64,000 nucleotides of DNA. Origin: JALONH01 sp046329235 (GTDB lineage Bacteria; Bacteroidota; Bacteroidia; Cytophagales; Cytophagaceae). How positions within the stretch are numbered: the stretch's first letter is position 1; every line of letters begins with the position of its first letter. Position numbers and translations under genes: made by a program. The DNA lies in assembly GCA_046329235.1 (NCBI GenBank), contig JAXLVA010000001.1, positions 1,984,001 through 2,048,000 of the forward strand, given 5' to 3'. Below the pieces are notes generated by a model, which saw only the letters and a program-made list of their open reading frames with translations, was not told the DNA's origin and did no database searches. This document shows positions 1 to 8,726 of this stretch, piece after piece.

Positions 1-2473
1 TCGCATGTGCTATAAAGATAGCTCCTATCAAATACCAGTTATTGGAAGCTGGAACGGAGAAGACTGATTTCAATTCGCTTCTACAATTCAACACATGTAG
101 ATTTTGGAATAATACCATTAACAACATCACCAAGGTACGAGCCGTTACAATCTCTACTTGCTCTACTTCTATCAAGAAATACCATACCGCTGTCACCGCT
201 ACCGACATCACCATTCCGGATAACAATACTTCTTGAATCATTAATTTATTAAACACGGATTCATTGGGATCTCTCGGTGATTTTTTCATTTCATCCGGAT
301 CTCCTTTTTCAAAGGCCATAGCTACATCTTGAATTCCATTCGTTACCAAGTTCAACCACAATAATTGAATCGCAGTAAACGGAACCGGCAAACCAATACC
401 CAGCGTAAAAATAATCGTCATGATTTCCGCAAAGCCCGTAGAGACTAACAAATAAACTACATTACGAATGTTACTGTAAATATATCGTCCTTCTTCCACC
501 GCTGCTTTAATAGAGGAGAAAGCATTATTCACTACAATCATGGAAGAAGCTTCTTTAGCTACATCCGTTCCGTATCCCATGGCGGCACCAATATGTGCTG
601 CTTTTAAAGCAGGGGCATCATTCACCCCATCACCCGTTACCGCAACATACGCACCCGCACGTTTAAACGCTTCTACAATACGTAATTTCTGCTCAGGAGA
701 CACGCGCGCAAATACCGTCTTTGTATTCACCACCTCTATGGGAACCGCACCATCATTATCTTGTAACTTCGCTAATTCTTTTCCGCTAATCACCGCGTCA
801 CTACTTACCGCAATTCCTATTTGTCGGGCTATACTTGCAGCCGTTTCCGGATGATCACCTGTTACCATGGCTACTTTGATACCGGCATCCATGCAAGCTT
901 TAATCGCCGCAGGAACATCTTCTCTCACCGGATCAATCAAAGCATAAAAACCTATCACTTCTAATTCCGGCAAGGAATTACTTTCTTCCCACAAGCCTGA
1001 ATTCAACGTTGTTTTCACCATCGCAATTACTCGATAACCTTGCGCAGCTAACAAACTCACTTGAGGTGAATACACCGAAGCATCGTCAACATAATCTTCA
1101 AAGGCTTCCCATGCTCCTTTTAAAATCATGGTACCATCTTGTAATACGATACCGGAATATTTTCTTTCGGATTCAAAAGGTATTAATTGACGGGTATGAT
1201 ATTGCGTACGAATCGCTTCTAAACTTATACCTGACTTAATTGCAGCAGCTAAAATGGCAACATCTACTGCATCCCCTCTGTGCTTCCATTCTTTCTGTTC
1301 TTGTTCTATGTCAGCCTCATTACACAATACGCCATAGGCTAACATTTTATTTAAGGTAGAAATATGAGCTACCCCATGTTTCAATGTAATCTCCCCATTT
1401 CCATGATAACCAATTCCACTTACTTCGTAACGTGTGCCATCTGCTAAGACTACTTGTTGAACGGTTTGTTCATCTAATGTTAGTGTTCCTGTTTTATCAG
1501 TAGCAATGACGGTACAACTACCAAGACCTTCTACGGCTGCTAATTTTCTAATAATGACATTTCGTTGAGACATACGCTGCGAACCAATAGACAATGCCAC
1601 GGTAATCGCAATTGGTAAACCTTCCGGTATAGCGGAAACAGCTAATGCTATGACTAACAAAAATGTTTCTAGCAATTCCATGCCCTTGAAATAGGCGACC
1701 AAACCTGCTATCAAACATAAGATGATTGTATATACTGAAATCTTCTGAGAGAACTCCTCCATACGTTCTACCAACGGAGGTTTATTCGATGTTAAGTCCA
1801 CTAAGCGGGAAGCGATTTTACCTATCTCCGTTTCAACACCTGTGCCTACTACCACTCCTCGCGCTCTACCAAACGTAACAGCTGTTCCGGAAAATACCAT
1901 GTTAAATCGATCACCTATAGGAGCAAGCTCATCTTTTAATATCATCTCCTTTTTCACTACCGGCAATGACTCTCCTGTTAAAATAGCCTCTTCTACTTTT
2001 AAATTATTTACTTCAATCAAGCGTAAATCAGCAGGGACTTTATCACCGGATTCTAGTAACACTATATCACCGGGAACTAAACTAGCGGAATCAATCATTT
2101 GCACTTTACCATCACGTATTACACGTGCCATCAGATGAACCATCTTTTGCAAGGCAGAGGCGTTCTGTTCTGCTTTCCATTCTTGTGAAGCTCCCATGAA
2201 AGCATTCACAATAACGATTAGAAAAATAAATCCGGCATCTACATATTCTTCAAAAAAGATAGATATAATTCCGGCACCAATTAAAATCAACACCAATAAA
2301 CTAGTAAACTGATTAAATAATATTTTACCATAAGAAGTTTTCTTCGCTTCTGGCAATTTATTTAAACCGAATTCCTGAAGTCGTAATGCAGCATCTGAAG
2401 ATGTTAAACCCTTTTCAGATGCATTTACATCCTTTAAAACTTCTTCAACAGATTGTATAAAATACTTTGGCAT
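1..2473 (-). CDS. Cation-translocating P-type ATPase, Ca2+-ATPase-like (P2A), C-terminus cut by window edge
   Basis: Reading the minus strand from the ATG at 2473 gives an open frame to the window edge, about 824 residues. It would pump a cation, most likely Ca2+, out of the cytoplasm using ATP. Visible features are an N-terminal cation-ATPase region (MPKYFIQSVEEVLKDV...), the actuator motif TGES near residue 166, PEGLP in the ion-binding fourth membrane helix near 283, the phosphorylation motif DKTGTLT near 325 and MVTGDHPETA in the nucleotide domain. PEGLP favours the P2A/P2B Ca2+ or related type over heavy-metal P1B pumps, and no metal-binding CxxC is seen at the N-terminus. The family is usually 850-900 residues, so only the last membrane segments lie outside. 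It is divergent from the OmpA-like gene, 67 bp away. Substrate is inferred, not shown. Confidence 0.93.
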   Translation of the reverse strand, partial: MPKYFIQSVEEVLKDVNASEKGLTSSDAALRLQEFGLNKLPEAKKTSYGKILFNQFTSLLVLILIGAGIISIFFEEYVDAGFIFLIVIVNAFMGASQEWKAEQNASALQKMVHLMARVIRDGKVQMIDSASLVPGDIVLLESGDKVPADLRLIEVNNLKVEEAILTGESLPVVKKEMILKDELAPIGDRFNMVFSGTAVTFGRARGVVVGTGVETEIGKIASRLVDLTSNKPPLVERMEEFSQKISVYTIILCLIAGLVAYFKGMELLETFLLVIALAVSAIPEGLPIAITVALSIGSQRMSQRNVIIRKLAAVEGLGSCTVIATDKTGTLTLDEQTVQQVVLADGTRYEVSGIGYHGNGEITLKHGVAHISTLNKMLAYGVLCNEADIEQEQKEWKHRGDAVDVAILAAAIKSGISLEAIRTQYHTRQLIPFESERKYSGIVLQDGTMILKGAWEAFEDYVDDASVYSPQVSLLAAQGYRVIAMVKTTLNSGLWEESNSLPELEVIGFYALIDPVREDVPAAIKACMDAGIKVAMVTGDHPETAASIARQIGIAVSSDAVISGKELAKLQDNDGAVPIEVVNTKTVFARVSPEQKLRIVEAFKRAGAYVAVTGDGVNDAPALKAAHIGAAMGYGTDVAKEASSMIVVNNAFSSIKAAVEEGRYIYSNIRNVVYLLVSTGFAEIMTIIFTLGIGLPVPFTAIQLLWLNLVTNGIQDVAMAFEKGDPDEMKKSPRDPNESVFNKLMIQEVLLSGMVMSVAVTAVWYFLIEVEQVEIVTARTLVMLLMVLFQNLHVLNCRSELKSVFSVPASNNWYLIGAIFIAHA

Positions 2474-2540
2474 GTTTTTTAATCGTTATAAAAAGAAGAA
2501 ACACCTCTCTAAATTCATTTAAAAAAATTAACTTAGAAGA

Positions 2541-4400
2541 ATGAGACTATCTAAATTACTAAGCCTTTGGTTCATAAGCAATTTTATTTTCAGCTCTTTT
2601 GCTCAAGAGGATAAGTTCATAAAAAAGGGGGATACTTTTTTCGAACAAAAAAACATTTCTGCGGCATTAGAACAGTACGAACTTGCCTATCAGCAAAACA
2701 ATGAAAATGCCTATGTCAATTTTATGTTAGCTAAATGTTACTTGGCTTATTACCCTAAAGAAAAGTCTCTACAATATGCAGGTGTTGCGGTTCGTAAATC
2801 AGAGAAAGTAACGAATGAAATGTATTTCATTTATGCTCAGGCATTACATATCAATCATCGCTGGGATTCCGCTTCCTATTATTATTTAAAATCAGATCCG
2901 GCTAAATCGAACTTTAAAGCCATTTCCAAATTGGTTCAAGAGTGTGCTACGGGAAAACAATTATATCAATCACCCAAAGCCTATAAAATTACGAATGCGG
3001 GACCATTAGTAAATTCTCAGGAATCAGACTATTTACCCTACGTTACCGCTGACTTATCTAAATTATATTTCACTTCTCGCCGAAGTGGCAGTACCGGTGG
3101 TAAAGTGGATGCCGACAACCAACCTTTTGAAGACATCTATACATGCACCAATCTAGGTGGGGCTTGGACCAAAGCATTGAATATGGGATCCCCATTAAAC
3201 ACGGATATCCATGATGCCTGTGTAGGAATTTCCGAAGATGGGCAAACCATGTTTGTTTACAAAGGATTGAATGGCGGCGATATTTATACGAGTGAATTAA
3301 AAGGAAACAAATGGTCTACTCCTTCTCCTCTTCCATTCAATACGGAATTCTTCGAAAGTTCCGCTTGTCTTTCTCCGGATGAACGCACCTTATATTTTGT
3401 TCGTGCCACTAATGCTTGGAGTAATCGCGATATATATATGTGTAGTCGTACCGTGGGAGGCAACTGGAGTAAGCCTGTTCGACTTACTTTCAATACCGAG
3501 TTTGATGAGGATGCACCTTTTATGCATCCGGATGGAAAAACTTTGTATTTCTCTTCCAAAGGACATAACACCATGGGCGGTTACGATATTTTCAAAGTTA
3601 CCAAACTGGCAGGTGGTACTTGGTCAAAACCGGAAAACATGGGTGCGCCATTAAACACAGCAGGTGACGATGTATACTTTGTATTAAGTGCCGATGGTAA
3701 AAGAGGATTTTACTCTTCCAACAAAGAAGGTGGTTATGGCAAACAAGACATCTATACCATTCAAATGCCTATCGAATTAAAAGCTCCAGAACTAACTTTA
3801 GTCAAAGGTGTAGTCAAAGATGCTACCAGTGGTAAACCAGTAGAAGCAACGATTACAGTAACAGACAATGTAAGTAAAGAAGTCATTGCTAAATATAAAT
3901 CCAACAGCGAAACAGGTCAGTATCTAATGTCTCTGCCGGCCGGAGAAAACTATGCCGTTACCATTGAAAAACCGGGGGTATTATTTTATTCAGAAAACAT
4001 TGATTTAAAATCCGGTTATAAAGAAGTCAAACAAGACATCACTTTAGTCCCAGCCACAACAGGTAGTAAAATTGTATTAAGAAATATTTTCTTCGATACA
4101 GGAAAATTCACGATTCGTTCGGAATCGTATGGAGAGTTAAACAAACTAGTAACTCTACTTAAAACTAATCCTAGTTTGCGAGTAGAAATTTCCGGGCATA
4201 CGGATAATGTAGGAGATGAAAATTTAAATTTGCAACTATCGGAAAGTCGTGCGAAGGAAGTTGTGCAGTACTTAGTGAGTCAAGGAATTTCAGCTCAACG
4301 ATTGCAAGCTAAAGGATACGGAAGCAGTCAACCGATTGCGCCTAATACCACCGAAGAAGGTAAGCAGCGCAATCGAAGAACTGAATTTAAAATTTTATAA
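2541..4400 (+). CDS. OmpA-family protein with TPR, WD40-like propeller and regulatory domain (PorE-like)
   Basis: 619-residue envelope protein. Order: signal peptide (1-21, ending SSFAQ), tetratricopeptide-like helices (about 25-130), PD40/WD40-like beta-propeller repeats (about 150-415, with recurrent LYFxSxR/DGKTLYF strands), a carboxypeptidase-regulatory-like beta domain (about 420-505), and a C-terminal OmpA peptidoglycan-binding domain (SGHTDNVGDE, then LNLQLSESRA around 570-580). This architecture is that of T9SS component PorE and of many Bacteroidota paralogues. PorE is a lipoprotein, whereas no lipobox cysteine is visible here, so the T9SS role is only possible. The protein probably anchors an outer-membrane complex to peptidoglycan. 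It stands alone between a divergent P-type ATPase and a strong bidirectional terminator. Confidence 0.9.
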   Translation: MRLSKLLSLWFISNFIFSSFAQEDKFIKKGDTFFEQKNISAALEQYELAYQQNNENAYVNFMLAKCYLAYYPKEKSLQYAGVAVRKSEKVTNEMYFIYAQALHINHRWDSASYYYLKSDPAKSNFKAISKLVQECATGKQLYQSPKAYKITNAGPLVNSQESDYLPYVTADLSKLYFTSRRSGSTGGKVDADNQPFEDIYTCTNLGGAWTKALNMGSPLNTDIHDACVGISEDGQTMFVYKGLNGGDIYTSELKGNKWSTPSPLPFNTEFFESSACLSPDERTLYFVRATNAWSNRDIYMCSRTVGGNWSKPVRLTFNTEFDEDAPFMHPDGKTLYFSSKGHNTMGGYDIFKVTKLAGGTWSKPENMGAPLNTAGDDVYFVLSADGKRGFYSSNKEGGYGKQDIYTIQMPIELKAPELTLVKGVVKDATSGKPVEATITVTDNVSKEVIAKYKSNSETGQYLMSLPAGENYAVTIEKPGVLFYSENIDLKSGYKEVKQDITLVPATTGSKIVLRNIFFDTGKFTIRSESYGELNKLVTLLKTNPSLRVEISGHTDNVGDENLNLQLSESRAKEVVQYLVSQGISAQRLQAKGYGSSQPIAPNTTEEGKQRNRRTEFKIL

Positions 4401-4410
4401 CTAATCAAAT

Positions 4411-4459
4411 AAAATGATAAACCCGCAAGGTTTTAAAAATCTAGCGGGTTTATCATTTT
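4411..4459. terminator. Bidirectional intrinsic terminator
   Basis: A perfect 16-bp inverted repeat, aaaatgataaacccgc at 4411-4426 and its complement at 4444-4459, with A-rich and T-rich outer ends. It lies between the convergent OmpA-like and endoglucanase genes and can serve both. Confidence 0.9.
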
Positions 4460-4482
4460 ACAGTTCATGTAAAACTCTATAA

Positions 4483-6666
4483 TTATCGTTTGATAACTTT
4501 AATAGTTTGGGTTAGCCCTTCACCTTGAATCACTACACTATAAATACCTGCGGTTAAATTTTGTCCAAAAGATATAGTGCTGTTAAAATTATCCATGGTG
4601 AATAAATCAACTTTCACACCATTGATATCATACACCGATATAATGAATGTACCGGTGACATTAGCAGTGCCCGGCTTTAATCTAAATTCATTTGGACTTG
4701 GATTTGGGAATACTGTTACCAAATCATGATTCACTGCACTCTTGTTTGATGTAGCCATAGTACAACCGGAAGAAGCTCCCATAAAGTGTGCTAACAAGCG
4801 AACATACGAAGCCTGATAACCACAAGAGTTCTCCGTTACTTCCCATGATTCAGAAGGCCATGAAGAATTCCATTCAAAAAACATTTTTTGAATGGGTTGA
4901 CCATACGCAGGTCGAATACAGCCGGCATTATTACTAGCTCCCCCACAACCGGAAGGACAGCAATCCGCATAATTATAATCAGCATTAGGTCCACCCGGCA
5001 TATATCCCGGTGCCGGACCATATGTAGAAGTTCCTACTCGATCCCATGATGCACTACCATCTGAAAACCATGAATGGTAAAATTCTTTTACCGAATTCTC
5101 CGCACCATAATTCCCCATATTACTCAAGTATACCAAAGACAATGGATTCGTGCCATGCATGTAATGCAAGTAACCGGAAGCTGCATTTTTATATTCTTCA
5201 TTATTCGTAGCATCCATATTATACGTAATTAAGTTCAGATACATTTGCGCTTGATTACATCTGATTTTATTACTACCCCAAGTATGATTTCCATCTTTCA
5301 AATTAGCACGATAAGCATCTGTTTGATTCGTATAATTAGGGAAGTTATCCGTAGCAGTTCGTACTGAATTAGTATAACGTCCGGTAATTTGAGAAACTAC
5401 TGTTGCATCCGCACCGCTGATGCTTGTATAATAAAGTAGTACATCTTGTTCTGTAGCCTCATAAGGATAAGCATACCACCAAGTGAACAAATGAGTGTTC
5501 GGCCAATTGGTTTCTACGTATGTTTTATATGAAGCCGTTCCTGTTAATTTATATAAAAAGACAGCCGCAGACATTTGACGCATCATACGACCATAATCAT
5601 CTACTTCCTGTTCACCAGCGGCTAAACTATTCGCTTGATTACTAAATGTTACATTCGGATTGTTAGCAGCCCAGGTATATGCATTTACTGCTGCCGTTTG
5701 TAAAGTAGCAGCATAAGCACTCATACTTGGTATTTTCCCAAATTCAATAGCACCTAAAGCAAATATAGCCGCAGCCGTTGAAGAAGCGGAAGTAGTGGCA
5801 GGACCATATAAACGTTGCGCATTATCTGAACTTGGAGGCGATGCTGACCCGCCACCAATCACACATAACACCGATCCGTCAGTTTGTTGCATACGCAACA
5901 ACCAATCCATTTCCCATTTCACTTCATCCAATATATCCGGAATGCCATTACCCGATTCAGGAATATTATAATCATCTGTAAAGACCGTAGGATTTTGATC
6001 GTAGGCTAACATCAAATCAATCATTACCGTCCATACAAAATTAACATACTTATTATAATCGCCGGCATCATACCAACCACCGTGTAAATCCTTCTCCGTA
6101 GATGCATTGTTGGGTTGATTGTAAATTCTGCAATTTTTATCCTGCAAGGCTCCTATGTGTGATGCGCCATCTGTCCATCCTGTTTCCGCATAAGGAGCGA
6201 CTTTAGCCAAGCCACAACGTTGATAATAATAAGAACGTACGGCATGTTTCATGACTTCATCATATACATTATTGATGATATCAAATTTGTAGGAACCATG
6301 ATTTAATTGTGTATCAAAAATATAATAAGAGCCCGTTTCCGTTAGTGCTGAAAAATCGAAGTACCAAACCTTGTCACCCGACTGTGATTGAGTTGCACCT
6401 GCATTCCAAGATGTTAAAGTGCCGGTATACATCACCGCATCATCACTCCATCTTCTTACTTGATATTGATTGGCACCTGTACCCGGTGTGGCAGAAGTTA
6501 ACCCCGGATTTTGTCCGGTTTGTGGCGCTGCTATGATTGCAATCTTTTGAGCTGCACAAGTATATCCGAATTGATCTACCTTAATATTTGGATTTATCAC
6601 CGTAGGTGAAGCGAGTAAAGTACCGATGGTACCTATCAAAATCGAAATAGCCCCTAGTATTCGCAT
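4483..6666 (-). CDS. Secreted glycoside hydrolase family 9 endoglucanase with T9SS type A sorting domain
   Basis: 727 residues. A signal peptide (1-19, ending LLAS) leads to a CelD_N immunoglobulin-like domain (about 22-110, IKVDQFGYTCAAQKIAI), then a GH9 (alpha/alpha)6 catalytic domain (about 125-640). The motif GGWYDAGDYNKYVNF contains Asp200 and Asp203, which in GH9 activate the catalytic water. The general acid is expected in the late motif WEVTENS (608-614). From about 651 to the end is a typical T9SS type A domain (VFPNPSPNEF... ending TIKVIKR). GH9 enzymes hydrolyse internal beta-1,4 bonds of cellulose or mixed-linkage glucans, so this is a surface-released polysaccharide-degrading enzyme. 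No SusCD genes or other carbohydrate enzymes are adjacent. Substrate is inferred from the family. Confidence 0.95.
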   Translation of the reverse strand: MRILGAISILIGTIGTLLASPTVINPNIKVDQFGYTCAAQKIAIIAAPQTGQNPGLTSATPGTGANQYQVRRWSDDAVMYTGTLTSWNAGATQSQSGDKVWYFDFSALTETGSYYIFDTQLNHGSYKFDIINNVYDEVMKHAVRSYYYQRCGLAKVAPYAETGWTDGASHIGALQDKNCRIYNQPNNASTEKDLHGGWYDAGDYNKYVNFVWTVMIDLMLAYDQNPTVFTDDYNIPESGNGIPDILDEVKWEMDWLLRMQQTDGSVLCVIGGGSASPPSSDNAQRLYGPATTSASSTAAAIFALGAIEFGKIPSMSAYAATLQTAAVNAYTWAANNPNVTFSNQANSLAAGEQEVDDYGRMMRQMSAAVFLYKLTGTASYKTYVETNWPNTHLFTWWYAYPYEATEQDVLLYYTSISGADATVVSQITGRYTNSVRTATDNFPNYTNQTDAYRANLKDGNHTWGSNKIRCNQAQMYLNLITYNMDATNNEEYKNAASGYLHYMHGTNPLSLVYLSNMGNYGAENSVKEFYHSWFSDGSASWDRVGTSTYGPAPGYMPGGPNADYNYADCCPSGCGGASNNAGCIRPAYGQPIQKMFFEWNSSWPSESWEVTENSCGYQASYVRLLAHFMGASSGCTMATSNKSAVNHDLVTVFPNPSPNEFRLKPGTANVTGTFIISVYDINGVKVDLFTMDNFNSTISFGQNLTAGIYSVVIQGEGLTQTIKVIKR

Positions 6667-6741
6667 TTTAATATAATTTATCGTATTATTTTTTGCAATT
6701 TTCTAATTATAAATTAAAATATCAATACTTTTTCGACCAAT

Positions 6742-6765
6742 GTTACAAACATGTCAGTTTGTCAC
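6742..6765. promoter_or_regulatory. Imperfect palindrome in the htpG / endoglucanase divergent region
   Basis: GTTACAAAC and GTTTGTCAC form a 9-bp inverted repeat with one mismatch and a 6-bp spacer, 62 bp before htpG and 75 bp before the divergent GH9 gene. It could be an operator for either gene. Nothing else supports this. Confidence 0.25.
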
Positions 6766-6826
6766 CCTAAAACAGCTTGGAATAATAATTGAAAAGGTTG
6801 ATTGAAAGTTTTAAAAAAACATAGTT

Positions 6827-8635
6827 ATGCAAGAAAAAGGTAACATTTCCATTCACACCGAAAACATCTTCCCCATTATCAAAAAATTTCTCTATTCTGA
6901 CCATGAAATTTTCTTGAGGGAATTAGTTTCGAATGCTGTTGATGCTACTCAAAAATTAAAACGACTTGGTTCTTTAGGGGAATTCAACGGTGAGGTAGGC
7001 GAAACCAAAATCACAGTAAGTATAGACAAAGAGAAAAAGACTATTACTGTCAGCGATCGTGGTTTAGGGATGACCGCCGAAGAAATTAAAAAATACATTA
7101 ATCAAATAGCATTTTCCGGTGCTACAGAATTTGTAGAAAAATATAAAGACAAAACCGATACCCAACAAATCATCGGGCATTTTGGTCTAGGTTTCTATTC
7201 GGCCTTCATGGTTTCATCACAAGTTGAAATCAATACACTTTCCTATCAACCCAACTCCAAACCGGCACGCTGGATTTGTGATGGCTCTACGGAATTTGAA
7301 ATTACAGAAGGCACTCGCACAGAAAGAGGTACCGACATCATTCTTCACATCGCTGAAGATTCCGAAGAGTTTTTAGATAACTACCGCTTACAATCTATCC
7401 TTAGTAAATACTGTAAATTCTTACCGGTAGAAATTGAGTTCGACGGCAAAGTAATCAATAATCCTGAACCACTTTGGACCAAACAACCATCTGAATTAAA
7501 AGATGAGGACTACTTAAATTTCTATCGTGAATTATATCCGATGGCGGAGGATCCTTTGTTCTGGATTCACCTGAACGTTGACTATCCATTTAACTTAACA
7601 GGGATTCTTTATTTCCCTAAACTGAAAAAAGAGTTTGAATTCCAACGTAACAAAATTCAATTATACTCTCGTCAAGTATTCATTACCGATGAAGTAAAAG
7701 ATGTAGTTCCTGAATTCTTAATGTTACTTCACGGTATCATTGACTCTCCGGATATTCCGTTAAACGTATCCAGAAGTTTCTTACAAGCGGATGGTAATGT
7801 TAAAAAAATCAACAACCACATTACAAAGAAAGTAGCAGATAAACTGAATGAGTTATACAACAATGACCGTCCGGGATTTGAAGCGAAGTGGGACGACATA
7901 GGTTTGTTTGTAAAATACGGGATGATCAGCGATGAGAAATTCTACGACAAAGCACAACATTTCTGTTTATACAAATCTACTCAAGGAACATACAACACCT
8001 TCACTGAATACGTAGAAAAAATCAGCGCTCTTCAAAAAGACAAACAAGACAACACCGTTATCTTGTACACCAATAATGAAGCGGCTCAAGATTTATTCAT
8101 CCAAAAAGCAAAACAACGTTCGTACGATGTATTGTTAATGGATACGGTATTAGACCCACACTTCATTGGTCAAATAGAAGGTAAAAACGAAAAAGTAAAA
8201 TTCAAGCGCATCGATTCTGAATCTCTAGACAGACTAATTGAAAAAGAAGAGCCGAAAGCGAATTTACTTTCTAAAGAACAAGAAGAAAAAGTTACTCAGA
8301 TATTCAAATCAACAGTTAACGACGAGAAACAACAAGTAAAAGTAGAACAACTAAGTTCGGATGATCTTCCGGTATCTATCGTATTACCGGAATTCATGAG
8401 ACGTATGAAAGATATGTCGGCAGTAAGCGGACAAAATATGTTTGGTGCTTTTGGCGACATGTATGAAGTCATCATCAATGCTAACCATAGTTCTATCGGT
8501 CAACTAAGCGAATTAGACGAAGCTACGGCTAAAGCTAAAGCGCGTTACTTATATGACATCGCTTTATTATCACAAGGCATGTTAAAAGGGGCCGACTTAA
8601 GTCGCTTCATTGAACAAAGTGTAGACAAAGCATAA
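6827..8635 (+). CDS. htpG: Molecular chaperone HtpG (Hsp90)
   Basis: 602 residues, close to the usual 610-630. The N-terminal GHKL ATPase domain shows FLRELVSNAVDATQKLK (near 25-40), SDRGLGM (near 80) and IGHFGLGFYSAFMV (near 120). The middle domain contains NVSRSFLQ (about 315), the conserved HtpG arginine/asparagine motif, and the C-terminal dimerisation domain follows. It is a cytosolic ATP-dependent folding chaperone. It appears monocistronic, with a strong terminator directly after the stop codon. Heat induction is usual in the family, but no known heat-shock element could be recognised upstream. Confidence 0.98.
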   Translation: MQEKGNISIHTENIFPIIKKFLYSDHEIFLRELVSNAVDATQKLKRLGSLGEFNGEVGETKITVSIDKEKKTITVSDRGLGMTAEEIKKYINQIAFSGATEFVEKYKDKTDTQQIIGHFGLGFYSAFMVSSQVEINTLSYQPNSKPARWICDGSTEFEITEGTRTERGTDIILHIAEDSEEFLDNYRLQSILSKYCKFLPVEIEFDGKVINNPEPLWTKQPSELKDEDYLNFYRELYPMAEDPLFWIHLNVDYPFNLTGILYFPKLKKEFEFQRNKIQLYSRQVFITDEVKDVVPEFLMLLHGIIDSPDIPLNVSRSFLQADGNVKKINNHITKKVADKLNELYNNDRPGFEAKWDDIGLFVKYGMISDEKFYDKAQHFCLYKSTQGTYNTFTEYVEKISALQKDKQDNTVILYTNNEAAQDLFIQKAKQRSYDVLLMDTVLDPHFIGQIEGKNEKVKFKRIDSESLDRLIEKEEPKANLLSKEQEEKVTQIFKSTVNDEKQQVKVEQLSSDDLPVSIVLPEFMRRMKDMSAVSGQNMFGAFGDMYEVIINANHSSIGQLSELDEATAKAKARYLYDIALLSQGMLKGADLSRFIEQSVDKA

Positions 8636-8638
8636 TCT

Positions 8639-8673
8639 AAAAATCCCCCGACCACTATCGGGGGATTTTTTTT
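8639..8673. terminator. Intrinsic terminator after htpG
   Basis: A 13-bp perfect stem, aaaaatcccccga at 8639-8651 pairing with 8658-8670, has a 6-nt loop and a run of eight T. It begins 4 bases after the htpG stop codon. The A-run on the other strand may also serve the converging T9SS gene. Confidence 0.92.
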
Positions 8674-8726
8674 ATTATTAGATATTCATTTTTTATTTGA
8701 TAATGAATTTAAATAACGTACACCTC

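Noticed and set aside
540..2138. Several plus-strand ORFs of 76-104 residues
   Set aside because: They lie antisense to the P-type ATPase, whose minus-strand frame is open throughout and shows family motifs.
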